The notes under the pieces were generated by a model that was not told where the DNA came from, ran no database searches, and was given only the letters and a program-made list of their open reading frames with translations. DNA of 64,000 bases from Chenopodium formosanum (Eukaryota > Streptophyta > Magnoliopsida > Caryophyllales > Amaranthaceae): contig CM044857.1 of the NCBI GenBank assembly GCA_024500155.1, forward strand, positions 3,164,501 to 3,228,500, in the 5' to 3' direction. The position numbers and the translations under genes were made by a program. The stretch's first letter is position 1. Each line of letters starts with the position of its first letter. Of this stretch, positions 37,922 to 50,043 are shown piece after piece.

Positions 37922-39260
37922 TTACAATAAATAATTACGGCGTCTAGCTTTCCATAAACTATCAGCTATATGGTCACGAATATCCTTCATTTCAGTACCA
38001 TCACCGTCTCTATTGTCACAATTTGATCCCGCATGATTAATATCTGGCAGCTCGAATGATGGAATGACATCTGGATTATCCTTCAACACACGAAAAAGGG
38101 GATCAATTGGTAAATTAATTCTAATATAGTTGTGTAGGGAAAATGTAGCAACCACGATTTGTATTTATGTCTCAACACTATATTTTGATATTTTGATAAG
38201 TATCTTCCATCTCTGCTTCAAAACTCAAAAAGATCTTTCGATACAACTTCGAAGGGATGAGTGCTAACGATTAAAAATTTCTTGTTTATTTTGCAAAGGT
38301 ACATTCTCAAATTGTGACTTATGATACCTCAACTTAGGATACGGTACTAAATATCCTCTACGATATGGATATCCTTTATCAGCCAAGTAATACTTACCTA
38401 TTGCATCAAATCAAACAATGTTAAATATATATTTATATCTATTATAAGATTTTTTTAAAATAAACTTTATTCTAACTTCTTAAAAGAATATTTAAAATAT
38501 AAGTACACCTTGAGGAGGATTAGGAAATTTCATCTCTGGGGTTTCAATTGAATGAAGAAAAACACAAGTATCATGTGCCGAACCTTCCCACCCCGCCGAT
38601 ACAAATGTAAAACACATATCAAAATTACATGTAGCCAAAACATTAAATGTAGGAGTTCCTTTTCGCCCTCTATAAGGCACTTGTTGGGCCTTAGGTAAAC
38701 ATGTCTCTATATTTGTGCCATTAATACATCCAATAGCATCCCATTAAAAAAGTATAATGATGATATATACCATTTAAAAAATCATAATATAAATATATAC
38801 ATAATTATAAATAAATAAATAAATATATATATAATTAGATTAATCATTACCTTAAAAAAAAAGGTATATATCTATTATCCGTGGCAATTTTCACTGGCAC
38901 GCCTTTGAAACTAGGATTATAGGGTCTTACAATATCATGTGCAAGCCCCTTTACCTTTCTACTAGAGATTGAGTAGAGAACTTCATGAATAACTCTACTT
39001 ATTGTATTGCCGGATTGTTGAAAACGCTCACACCAAACTCTGCTTGATACCCCTTGAGCTAGTGCAAATAATAAAATGCAAACTTTCTCTACAATAGACA
39101 TGTTACCACTAGCTTTCAATCCATATTTTGAAGATAAGTCGTCACATAATCTCAATAATAATCTTGGCTTCATTCTAAATGCGTTGACACATCGAATAGG
39201 ATGACCATTTAGCACTTCCCTTATCCACTTTTCTCCCGTAAAATTTGAATTTATAAACGG
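37922..39260 (-). pseudogene. PIF/Harbinger transposase (DDE_Tnp_4), degenerate
   Basis: Three separated blocks in order on the minus strand: the N-terminal region at 39215-38847 (MLNGHPIRCVNAFRMKP, VSSRVWCERFQQSGNTISRV); the catalytic core at about 38740-38492 (IGCINGTNIETCLP, VPYRGRKGTPTFNV, SAGWEGSAHDTCVF); and the last catalytic block and C-terminus at about 38285-37922 (SCIERSF, then a stop, then VLKQRWKIL; later VVATFSLHNYIR). The first catalytic Asp, normally in A-I-D-G-T-H, reads Asn (CINGTN). Together with frameshifts and at least one stop, this makes it inactive. ALP1/HARBI1-like host proteins share the fold, but the MYB-like partner ORF and the decay point to a transposon. Confidence 0.85.
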
Positions 39261-39599
39261 TTCCTTATAGATATACTAACAATAATATGTATACATTAAA
39301 GATATAGCATATGCTATTGCAATCCAAAATTTGCGCTTTCTATCGTCACCAATGATGTCCATATCTGTAATTTACATTTCAATAACAAGTGATGAAGCAA
39401 AACACATAGATAAATAAAGAAAATTATGTTAAACTAAATTTATAAATGTTAGAAAATTAAACAAATTACATTTACCAACACTACTATTTTAGGAGCAAAT
39501 AACTCGAAATACAATTTAGCAACAAATAACTAATTAAGCTGCTTATTTTAAACATATTAAAAGATAAAAATCAAAACTACCTAAAAAGATCTTATCTAA

Positions 39600-39920
39600 T
39601 TGTCTTTATTCAAATACAAGTATTGCAACCATCTAAACCGACTCTCATCATCATCCATATTTAAAAACACCTCTCTTAGTTTTATCTTCAATCACAGAAA
39701 TAGCATAAACCCAAACGTCACAATATTTCTCTAAAATATGGTTTTGTACCATAAGATTGAGAACTTGCATGGCTGTAGTAATTGTGGATGAGGATGGTTG
39801 GGTACTTGCATTAGGTGTGCTACTTTGAGCCATAAGCTTAACACACTCTGTCATTTCACCAATTTTATGAGACAACATTATTGATCCTGCTGATTGTCTT
39901 CTCTTACGCTTCATTTGGAC
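39600..39920 (-). pseudogene. Harbinger ORF1 (MYB/SANT-like partner protein), C-terminal part
   Basis: Minus strand. A basic start KRKRRQSAGSI, then a helical stretch MTECVKLMAQSS, and after an apparent frameshift near 39660 the ending MDDDESRFRWLQYLYL, which resembles the last lines of the plant MYB/SANT-like DNA-binding ORF found beside Harbinger transposases. The N-terminal MYB domain is not recognisable. It lies upstream of the transposase on the same strand, as in intact elements. Confidence 0.55.
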
Positions 39921-40222
39921 AACATTTGGGCCTAATACCCTTATGACGAAATTTGTAGCTTTTTATTAAGTGTTGTAGAACAAATGTATATATCTATATA
40001 AAGGAATTAAATTCTTCCTTGATTTCCATTGATTGAGATCATACTACAATTATATACACAGCTAGCATAACACTCATCTTAAATCTAGGAGATCTATATG
40101 AGTACAATATTCTAGTTGATTACCCAATATTCTAGCTAATATATGTTAGATATAATTACCCAATACATGGAAGGTCAATTACAGTATCTTATTCTATCTT
40201 TTTTCATAAATTGATCACGTTG

Positions 40223-40666
<444 letters not shown>

Positions 40667-40745
<79 letters not shown>
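40667..40745. repeat. (TA)n microsatellite
   Basis: Roughly 39 TA units on the right flank of the MITE, continuing the tract that lies to its left. Confidence 0.95.
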
Positions 40746-40751
<6 letters not shown>

Positions 40752-40764
40752 CATTAGTTAAAAC

Positions 40765-41301
40765 AAAATAAACAGATTTTTCACCATATACCCCTGTGTT
40801 TTTTGTTTATTCACCATATACCCATGAAATTTATTGAATTCACTATATGCCCCTGAGTTATTACAATAATTCACAATATACCTCTTACGAAAACAAGATG
40901 AGTGGAAGTTGATTAATTATATACGGAAACCACCTTAAATTAGATCTCTTCCCCCATCCTCGAAACCACTTTTCTCCTTTATCTAATTCCTGAAACCACT
41001 CCAAATCCGTAACCATATCCGTATGAATGATTTTGAGGGTGGAAAAAGGAAATTTAGGGTGGTTTTGGGGGTGGGAAAAAGAAATTTGGGTGATTTTGGA
41101 GGTAGGGGATTGTACTTAGGGTGATTTTGGGTTATAATTAACCCTAATGATTTAAAAAGTTACAAATTAGTAGTCATTAAGGGTATATGGTGTATTTTTG
41201 TGAAAACTCGGGGGTATATAATGAATTTTAAAAAGTTCATGGGTATATGGTGAATAAACAAAAAAACTCAGGAGTATGTGGTAAAAAACCCGTAAAATAA
41301 A
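40765..41301. mobile_element. Long-TIR non-autonomous element, 521 bp, 8-bp duplication
   Basis: The element at 40773-41293 is flanked by AAAATAAA on both sides (40765-40772, 41294-41301). The arms are about 110 bp; each is a series of units like ttcaccatatacccctgag (left) with the inverted counterpart gggtatatggtgaat (right). The right end, read inverted, is ACGGGTTTTTTACC; the left end is CAGATTTTTCACC. No coding capacity. Mutator-like, by arm length and duplication size. Confidence 0.85.
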
Positions 41302-41334
41302 TATAGACAATTATTGAAAGCTTACCTAAACGAA

Positions 41335-43855
41335 TCACATGCATTGACTTAGAAAAAGCATATGATAGGCTTGAGTGGTCATTCATCAAGACCTGTCTCA
41401 TTAGGAGTGGCCTGGATAAGCCATCCATTGACCTAATTATGAGCTGCATTTCCTCCTCCTCATTCCAAGTCATGGTGATGGAAGACCCACTCTCTCATTC
41501 TCAGCCTCTAGGGGCATTAGACAAGGGGATCCCATCTCACCCTATATTTTCATCTTGTGTATGGAGTATCTTTCCTCTCTCATCTCCTCTGCCTGTGATG
41601 AAGGCTCATGGGTTCCCTTCAGCTTCAGAAGGAATGTCATTTCCATCTCCCACTTGCTATTTGCTGATGATTTGATTCTCTTTGGAGAGGCTTCCCACCA
41701 AACATTCATCTCCCTCACAAATACCCTTGATCTATTTTTCTCCTTGTCTGGACAAAAGATGAACCCTTCAAAGAGCTATCTGTATTTCTCCAGGAAGGCA
41801 CCTCCTCACATAAGAGATTTCTTCTCCTCTTCTCTTCATATTGACATCACTGAAGACTTGGGTACTTACCTTGGCTTTCCTTTAACAGACAAAAGGCCCA
41901 CCCACTCCCAGGTGTCCTATATCATCAGGAACATGAAGTCTAAACTCTCTTCTTGGAAAGCAAAATGCCTTTCCAAGGCAGGAAGAGCAATGCTGATAAA
42001 ATCAGTCCTTGCCACAATCCCCCAATATTTCATGCAGGTACTCTCATTGCCAAAGAGGTTGTGCCATGAAATAGACCAATCCTGTAATAAATTCTTTTGG
42101 GGGAGTCTAGAGGATAACAAAAAGAGTAGTATGATTGCTTGGTCAAAGCTGTGTGGCCCATATGAAAAAGGAGGACTATCATTTAGAGAGTCTTACTCCC
42201 GGAATCTTTCTCTCCTTGCCAAGTTATGTTGGAAAATACATAACTCCACCAACATCTCTGCCAAAATCATCAAAGATAAGTATTGCTACAGGCAACTCCC
42301 TATCTCCTTCAAAAAAGGCTCTCACATTTGGAAATCCATTGGAAAGGGTTGGGATACCTACCAGACCTTCACTCAATGGTTGGTTGGGAATGGGGCCACT
42401 TGTCTTCTCTGGTTAGACAACTGGACAGGTCTAGGTCCCCTTAGAAGCCTCATTTCAGGCCCTCTCCCTCACCTAGAGGAGACAAAAACTGTGAATTCCA
42501 TTATCTGTGATGGTACCTGGGTTTTGGAAATTCTGCCTATCTCTCTCCCTCCTAGCATAATTCAGCATATCAGAGGAATATCTATCTTTCCACAGAAGGA
42601 AGATGTCCCATTCTACTCCCTAGGTGAAGGTCCTTTCTTTAACACAAAGATAGCATACACTTTCCTCTGGAGAAAAAAAAAAACCATCTCCAACAAAGTG
42701 TTGAGGCTTGGCATTCCATTTGGAACCTCCAAACAATCCCTACTGTAAACTTCTTCATCTGGCAACTGTTCTGGGATAGGCTTCCTACAGCATCTCTTCT
42801 GCACTCCAAGCACATTATTTCCTCCCCCTCCCGCTCCTTTTGTCCCTCAGACACTTAAGATGCCCTCCATGTCTTCTTCCTTTGCCCTAGAGCCAAGGAA
42901 ATTTGGAATGAAATTCATCACTACCCATCCTCCCTAAACCCTCCCCGCCTCTCATCTTGGTTGATTGATAACCTAAACATCTCAGCTGTAAACCCTACCT
43001 TCAATGCTCCCTGGAATATCACCTTCTCTACTATCCTTTGGAAAATGTGGGCTAGAAGGAACCTGTGGCTATTCAAACAGAAATCATTACCACTTAATCA
43101 ATGGATAAACAGTGTTAAATGTGTCACCCAAGAGATTTTCTATCTCACTGGAAATAGCCACCAGGTCAAGAGGTCTGCTGTCAGTCAGCCTATACCTGTT
43201 AGACAGCTCTCCATCCTTGTAGATGCATCCTTTAGTCAAGCTACTTCCTCTGCTGGTATAGCCTGTATCTGTAAACATGCCAATGGGAGCTGGGTCCAAG
43301 GGGTGGGGGCTCACATTCCAGCTACCAATGCCTTCTAAGCTGAAGTAATAGCTATCCTAACTGCCCTTTCTATGTGCAGTAGAATGGGTTGGGAGTCAGC
43401 CTGTATATATTCTGACTGTCAAAGAGCTATATTGGGTATTTCTAATACTAAAACCCCTTATGATGAAGCATAATTCTTATATGACTCTTGTAGGGAGCTC
43501 CTTTTAGCAAGGCCATCCATTATGCTGGTGAATGTTCCACGAACCAAGGTAAAGGATGCAGATCTTCTAGCCAGGGAAGCAAGGAAGGGTCTAATTCTAT
43601 ATGAAGTCCTCAAGAATAGTATTTTGTGTATGGATCAGCTCTACATAATATATCCACTTCCTGATCCTTTATCTTTTGTAGGGGAGAACAATCGAACCCA
43701 TTTTGGCCCATGCTTGGGCAGTAACTCCTAGATTGCTAATCTAACTTTTGTATGGCCTGTAATTATCTAACTGCTAGTTTAATGCCTAGTTTGGCTTAAT
43801 ATATCTGTTCCTTTTTCACAAAAAAAAAAAAAAAAAAAAAAAAAATCACATGCAT
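41335..43855 (+). mobile_element. 5'-truncated L1-type LINE with poly(A) tail and 10-bp duplication
   Basis: The insertion at 41345-43845 is flanked by TCACATGCAT at 41335-41344 and 43846-43855. It starts inside the reverse-transcriptase domain (DLEKAYDRLEW), contains the palm motif FADDLILF (about 41660), a long thumb and zinc-finger region (to 42748) and RNase H (from about 43199), and ends in about 30 A residues. It is typical of target-primed reverse transcription that stopped early. Confidence 0.92.
41345..43730 (+). pseudogene. LINE ORF2 (reverse transcriptase - RNase H), frameshifted
   Basis: RT fragments change frame near 41480-41550 (before CMEYLSSLISSACDEG). The long open stretch 41555-42748 carries FADDLILF, GQKMNPSKSYLYFS, LGFPLTD and WKAKCLSKAGRAMLIKSVL, all typical of plant L1 RT. 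The zinc-finger RVT part is interrupted at 42748. The RNase H part (LSILVDASFSQATSSAG; then DCQRAIL; then ADLLAREARKG) contains stops at about 43336-43338 and 43470. Not functional. Confidence 0.9.
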
Positions 43856-45925
43856 GGAATTTAACAACTGTGATGAATAATCTTAGCAATGTCAAAAGTT
43901 CTCAATAGTTTGTTTTATTAATCATGACATCATCACTATTTTATATACATTGCCAAAATTATCTCAAAATCACAATATGTCTAATTTTAAGAGTTTACAC
44001 GTAACACTTCCTAAATTATATTATCTATTGACACAAATATAATTTTATCTTCTTATATAAACAATGTATACCATTAATTCCCATAATAATTATAATTAAA
44101 AAAAAACCTAAATGGAACCACAAGAGGTTTTTTCTAAAAAAAATAAAATATAATATAATAAGAATCCATACCTTAATCCGAGAAAAGCAATGGGAGGATG
44201 AGAACCTCAATTCGATCCTATGCTAATATCTACAACAGAAAAAATATACAATAAAGCTTAATTCATAAAATTAGAAACTAATAATTTAAGTAGGCAAATA
44301 GGAAGATAAAATTTACCCGAACAAAGTAATGCAGAGCTACGTGCCTACATCTTTTGTAAGGGAATGACAATTTTTTTTAATATGATTTGAAATGAAGAAT
44401 GCAAAATAGAATGTCAGACCAAGTCATATATAGAGCTATATAATATTTGAACATTAGACATGAGATAATTATCAAAACAAATTTCAACGTTAAATTTTGA
44501 TAAGTATTAAAACAGTATTTCAAATTTGAAGGATAAAAAAACATAATTGGATTTTATTTCCTAAAATTTTGGATAAAAATTCTACTCCTAATTTAAAAAA
44601 AAAAACAATAAATAACTAAAAAAAATCCCACTGCTATTCAAACGTGAAAACTTTTAAATTTTGGCAAAAGCTACTTGAAACACTAAAGCTACTTTCACCA
44701 CTATCTTGCCGAACATGCCTAATTTTTATCAAGTAGCGTTTTGACCAAGTCAAAAAGCTAAAAGTTACTCAAAAGCTACCTAAACGCTAGTGCCGACTGT
44801 CAAACACGTCCTGTATGTTCATTTCACTTTATATTTTTTTTTATTTTTTTTAAAAGGTTGGATGTACCAATAAGCTTAGTATATCTGCCTCTACCATAAA
44901 AAAAATTCATATATGAAAATCTTCAAGGTGATTATCATGATAAACAAAAATTGTTTATTTAGTGGTATTGTAGTAATATTATAAATACGTGCTATTTTTA
45001 TGGGTTTTTTTTTTTTTTTTTACCGTTCATGAGCAAAATCGATATTAAAATTAGCGGTTTTTGCTATAAATAAACAAAAATTGTTTATGTACGAGATTAA
45101 TGGGGACACGCTCTTTGTATACGGTTATTTTATTTTTTATTTTTTTTAAAAAATTTCGGTTATTGTTAGTTTGTATGCTGTAATTGTTGGTTTGTACACG
45201 GTTGTGGCATATTTGATATATATTTTTATTGAATTTTAGGTATTTTTACTTGACTCAAATTGTTAAAAAGTTCTTTCATAGGTTTATATGCTTTATGTTT
45301 TCTGGAAAATTTCATGCGTCTAATTTAGATATTATTATTTTATAAAAAAACTATTTAATGTTTGTGATTATATTGTTATTGTTGATTAATATACCGTTAA
45401 TATTGATTTTATGCTATTATTATTGATTGTGTACTGTTATTGCGCATTGGATAGTAGGGTGGTAAGGACGGTGTTGGTTTTTTTTTTTTTTTTTTTTGAA
45501 GGGAAGGTGACAAAATATTTTATTAAATTAAAATTTGACAAATTGTAATTCTCAAATATTATGGACAGCGAGTAAATCATTTGCCTTAAAAATGATTATT
45601 TTAATCTTGACAATATCAGCACCCTAAATATATAATCCTAAAGGGTGGGACAAGTTTTAAATTTGCTAGCTATGGATCAATTTTTTTTGGGTTGGTGTCG
45701 GCATTCACAAACCATTCATTTATTTGGAAAAGCAAAAGAGTGGTTAATCCAAGTCCACGAATTCTTTTTATTTATTTTTTTTAATGAATAATTCCACGAA
45801 CACAACGTCTTTGAATTTGTAAGAAGTTAACAAGTCCACGAATATAACGTCTTTAATCATCATGCATTACCATCATCAACTCCAAATAATCTCTCAGAAC
45901 TCTTACACCCAACAAACAAATTCAT
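43856..45925. other. AT-rich region 5' of the second F-box gene
   Basis: Outer flank of the transposon nest up to about 44812 (Harbinger-like termini at 44700-44719 and 44795-44812), then AT-rich DNA with repeated tgtttatt/attgtta motifs and poly(T) runs at 45006-45020 and 45479-45497. The promoter of the gene at 45926 should be in the last few hundred bases; I see no clear element. No gene recognised. Confidence 0.4.
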
Positions 45926-47167
45926 ATGGCAAACACAGAAAATCAAGTAGATTGGTCTGAAATCCCGGATGATATCCTCCTTAAAATCGCGCAAACTGTC
46001 ACAATCTACTCCGATTACATCCGCCTTCGAGCGGTTTGTTCCAACTGGCGAGTATCTCTTCCTATAGCCCCACCTCAAACTCTCCCGTGTCAACTCCCAT
46101 GGCTGCTTCTTCCGCCGCCTACTACGTCTATCACCCCTTATACTAACTTAACTGTCACTGCTACTGACCCTCGTCGTACCTTCTACAACTTCCTTACTAA
46201 TAAGCTACATACATTATCTCTTCCTGAGTCATCCTACCCTCGTCGAATCCTTGGTTCTTGCCATGGAAATCTTATACTCACCACTGGCACCCCTGAAGTG
46301 TTCTGCCTTAATCCTCTTAGCAAATCTAAAGTTTTCCTACCACCTCTTTCGGCTCTTCCTGGTGTTGTCTCCTTCAGGTTTTCAAATGTTGGTAGAGAAT
46401 ACTTGATTCAAGATCAGTTAACTGGTCAGATTTACCCTCTTGAGTTGAAGCAAATGAGGGATGATTTCATTCGGAAACTTGTTCTTTCTTCTCCTCCTTC
46501 AAATGGGTCTCCATCATTTGCCTTCGGTATTACCACTTCTTTTTTGTATAAAACAACTGAATTGGTTTTCTGTAACACCTCTGAGGATCACTGGGTGTGG
46601 GTTCCGGTTTCAAATTTTACTGCTGAGGATGTGATTTACAATGAATCTCAAGGGTTGTTTTATGCTGTTAATCATGTAGGGGATGTTGGGAGTTTCCGAG
46701 TTGGTGTTGAAGGGGTTTGCGATATAACCATTTGGCAATCTGTGAGTCTGATACCATGTGATCTGCGGTATTTGGTGTTGTTTAATGGGGAGCTAATGCT
46801 GTTAACCCGATGTTTGGAAACAGAAGTTGACATCAGGACATATTGTGAACTGTACCGGACTGTAGGGTTTGAGCTGTATCGGTTTTGTGAGTATGAACCT
46901 GGGCGTGTGTGTTGGGAGCCGGTGAGGAGTTTGGGAGATGGGGTGGTGTTTGTAGGTGAGAGTGCGTCCTTGGCATTGTCAGCGTCAGATTTTCCTGGTT
47001 GTAAGGCAAATTGTGTTTACTTCACCGATGATCATTGTAATAGTAATGATGTTGGGGTGTTTGATTTGGAGGAGAAATGCATTTGTTCGTTGCCCTGTTT
47101 TCCAGACGATGCAAGCTTGCCTTTATATTGGGGGTCACCCATATGGATCACTCCTAATCCACACTAG
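45926..47167 (+). CDS. F-box protein with DUF295 (KIB-type) domain
   Basis: Single-exon gene of 413 aa. The N-terminal F-box (VDWSEIPDDILLKIAQTV, then IRLRAVCSNWR, residues about 8-45) is followed by the DUF295 region (RRILGSCHGNLIL, EVFCLNPLSKSKVFLPPL, LKQMRDDFIRKLVLSS, SEDHWVWVPV, and the end PIWITPNPH). It is probably an SCF substrate receptor; KIB-type relatives target GSK3-like kinases, but that role cannot be assumed here. Length and ends are normal, so the gene appears intact. The gene at 30601 is a diverged relative sharing the order of motifs. A 29-bp tandem duplication (about 47418-47478) lies just downstream in the 3' flank. Confidence 0.92.
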   Translation: MANTENQVDWSEIPDDILLKIAQTVTIYSDYIRLRAVCSNWRVSLPIAPPQTLPCQLPWLLLPPPTTSITPYTNLTVTATDPRRTFYNFLTNKLHTLSLPESSYPRRILGSCHGNLILTTGTPEVFCLNPLSKSKVFLPPLSALPGVVSFRFSNVGREYLIQDQLTGQIYPLELKQMRDDFIRKLVLSSPPSNGSPSFAFGITTSFLYKTTELVFCNTSEDHWVWVPVSNFTAEDVIYNESQGLFYAVNHVGDVGSFRVGVEGVCDITIWQSVSLIPCDLRYLVLFNGELMLLTRCLETEVDIRTYCELYRTVGFELYRFCEYEPGRVCWEPVRSLGDGVVFVGESASLALSASDFPGCKANCVYFTDDHCNSNDVGVFDLEEKCICSLPCFPDDASLPLYWGSPIWITPNPH

Positions 47168-48023
47168 CTAAGCTTAAGCTACTGGCCAGCAGTACTCATG
47201 TTAGTGTGTCATATGCACGCAAACTGAAGGCTAAAATCAATGTATGCTGGTGGTTCAGTACTTCAGTGAATGTAATCTCTAGCTATAGGTCATTGAATTA
47301 GAGCATTGGCTGAGTATACCAGTTCTCAGATCTATATATTATTCACATTAATTTTTGCAATTTTTTTATTTTTTATTATATTTTGTGAGGGGGGTGTCGG
47401 CAAGGAATTTATGCAATATTTACCACTTAAGATGATGCTAATTGGCTATTTACCACTTAAGATGATGCTAATTGGCTGAGTAAACTAGTTCCCAGATTTG
47501 TACAATGTTGCTACATTCATAATTCACTTAGTTTCAGGTACATCTCTACTATAGAGTGCTCATAATTAAACTAAAAAATCTAGCCAAGCAATACACAAAC
47601 ATCAAGTTCTCAGTAGCCAAATGGACTTTATCTTCAGACAGAGGAGTTGAAATTGGGATTAAGACAACTCAGATGATAGTGCAGATATCTCAGAAACAGA
47701 AAACTCTAGGAATTTATCTCCATGATTGTACTAGTCTCAACAAGGAACCAGTATAATACTACGGTCCTACCCATATATGAAGGGGAAGCTAGTATCACAG
47801 TATTGGAAACTATCAAAATTTGAATTGCACCAATACAAATAGATTATAAAAAATTGGATACAGCAAGGGAATAACATACCCATGTTTAGTTGCAACTGGA
47901 AACAAAGGCAGTTAACTATATTGTTCTAAGTAGCTTCACTTTGCACTTATGAAATCAAGCCGGCATGTGTGCTGCCGCCTCCAACTTTCCAAAGATGATG
48001 AAATGCAAAAAAGGTTTGCTCAA
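47168..48023. other. Convergent 3' spacer between the F-box and mL54 genes
   Basis: Contains the 3'UTRs of the two convergent genes. tatttaccacttaagatgat followed by gctaattggc is duplicated in tandem at about 47418-47478. No open frame of note; the one at 47556-47756 matches nothing known. Confidence 0.5.
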
Positions 48024-48419
48024 CTAGTTCTTAGCCCTGACTGAATTGTTTTCCTTGATTCTTGCTCGGTTGTCCAGCTTAACATAGCGTTTAAGATCTT
48101 CAATAGGGAGATCTTCAGCTTCTTTCCGTTGCAGCTCACTCAAGGCTGGTCGCTTGTCAAGAAGGTGCCAAAGCCAATCTGGGTACTCAGAGTCTGGTCG
48201 TATCTTAGGATCTGCGCCCTCCTTCAGTATGTTAGCTCCCACTACAGTGGTAGCCTTAGTTTCTTTGCTGAGAGATGATACCTTAGGAGCATCAGAAGCT
48301 CCACCTCCTTTAGACCCCTTTTTTGCTTTCCCAGCAGCATATGTTCTCGAACCAATCATTCGCATTGGCTCCATTGAATTCATAGCAATTTTCAATGACC
48401 TTACATGATTCAATGCCAT
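48024..48419 (-). CDS. MRPL54: Mitochondrial large-subunit ribosomal protein mL54
   Basis: 131 aa, one coding exon. The Arg/Ser/Met-rich N-terminus (about 1-30, RSLKIAMNSMEPMRMIGSR) looks like a mitochondrial presequence; then a KAKKGSKGG linker and the mL54/Ribosomal_L37 core: GANILKEGADPKI, SEYPDWLWHLLDKRP, then a basic helical tail DLKRYVKLDNRARIKENN. The family is a structural protein of the mitochondrial large ribosomal subunit. The start ATG at 48419 lies 9 bases after a 3' splice site (48429-48430); the 5'UTR continues in an exon whose donor is at 49870/49871, so there is a 1.44-kb leader intron. The promoter side carries a SINE and a hAT insertion (50.04-51.31 kb). Confidence 0.9.
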   Translation of the reverse strand: MALNHVRSLKIAMNSMEPMRMIGSRTYAAGKAKKGSKGGGASDAPKVSSLSKETKATTVVGANILKEGADPKIRPDSEYPDWLWHLLDKRPALSELQRKEAEDLPIEDLKRYVKLDNRARIKENNSVRAKN

Positions 48420-48428
48420 TTCTTCTTC

Positions 48429-49870
48429 CTGTCGCAGAAATATACAGCAATATGAACAGCTGTTTCAGAAAACATAAAACTTTAAAAAGTAAGGAGTACA
48501 AAACAAGAGACAGAATGATTTAGTTTCACACTGCAGCTTAAATTCATGCAGCTCTCCTTCAGTAATCTATGATTGATATTCATACTTGATAACTTGGAAA
48601 AATTCCTAGATACTCTATCAGAAGATTTGCACAATTGCCTGTGATAACATGACACATTTCACAGGACTGATGAATCAGATGCCTTTGGTTTCTCTGACAT
48701 TACAAACCTTTCATTTAAGGTTCAATATTATGTAAATCCATTGTCCATATACTACCTTAATTTTTTTTCATTTACACCTCACAAGTCACAACCTATGACC
48801 GCTTATCTTTACCCTTTCTAAATCCTTGACCCCCTCCCCAACTACCAGCAATCCATCAATCATCTCAACACAAATGGAAGTTATAGCTCTTTCGAACACC
48901 CAACACATTCTTGCTAAGAAGGTGTCCAACAACGCCCCCCTCCCCCCTCTCTATTTCTCTCTCTCTCTCTCTCTGTCCCTCTAAAACGAGCAAATAGCAT
49001 GCGAGTGTTTAACTGCAACAATTCTAAATACACCAACCTGCTATGGCTAGTCAGCCATAGCTGTTGGATTTTGCTAGGGCACCACTTCTGCTACTTCACC
49101 ATTATAGATGTAACTTAAATCTCTTCCACACATCGATATCTACAATAAAATTAGTAAAAGTATTCCTTCTACATACAAGTCCGGCTGAGAACCCACTAGC
49201 TCGCACTTGGATTAAGTACACAGTTTGGGTTTTGGGGTTTTGCCTTACTACATTTTGAGGGATTGTATGACCAACATCAGTCCAAGAAAAAAACAAGGTT
49301 CAACTACGAGCTAAAGATCCAAACCCACCTTCTAAGCAGCAATGTAGCAGATACAGGGACCGAAACAGCCATATAACAGCAAAATCAAAATCACAAAATG
49401 GGTAGGGCGCGGATTTTACAAAAGCAATGTTTGACAAAATATCTGAAATTATTCAACAATCAAATCGCTTCCCAAATTTGGATTGACAAAAAAAATCCCA
49501 CATCCTCCATGAAATCATATGGAAATCCGCCAACATCTTACCAGCCCTGTCCTGAGGCAGGGCAGACGGCCCAGAAAGAAACGGTCCATTTTCATAATTC
49601 CATCCTAACATTTAAGGGTTCTCCAGTACATCAGTAACCAAATTTGATTCAATCATCAAATTAGGCTCGAAAAATCACATAATTTTCAGGCAGAATATCA
49701 ACGTAAATTGGACATAGTAAAATTGCAGCAGCAAAATCTCTAGTTTTCATAAGTTCAGTAATTCTAATCAATAGTGCAATTAATCTAAATTAGAAGAACC
49801 CTACTAAAAAAATAAATTGACAATAGTATGAAACTAAACCCTAATGATTGAAACAATAAATTAATCTTAC
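48429..49870 (-). other. Leader intron of the mL54 gene
   Basis: The donor GTAAGATT (minus strand, at 49870) and the acceptor TTTCTGCGACAG (ending 48429) are good consensus sites on the minus strand. The intron includes a (CT)n tract at about 48951-48974. Plus-strand open frames inside (49064-49258, 49398-49637) match nothing known. Confidence 0.7.
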
Positions 49871-50043
49871 CTAAGAAGCTGTTTCAATGGAGGAAAGAAA
49901 GCTGCAAATCCGCTTCAATGGAGAACTCAGAGTACGCTTCAAGGGAGGAGAGAAATAGAAAGCGTACAAGTGAGAAGCTCGAAGGCCAAAAAAAAATGAG
50001 GGAGGAAAATTAATGAAATAATGAACCATAGAATGTCCAAGGT
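49871..50043 (-). promoter_or_regulatory. 5'UTR exon and proximal promoter of mL54
   Basis: The exon ends at donor 49871; the sequence upstream contains purine-rich blocks (on the plus strand gaggaaagaaagc, gggaggagagaaatag). The transcription start is not identifiable. The retroposon insertion point at 50044 lies only about 170 bp beyond the donor, so the SINE is either in the 5'UTR or in the core promoter. Confidence 0.4.
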
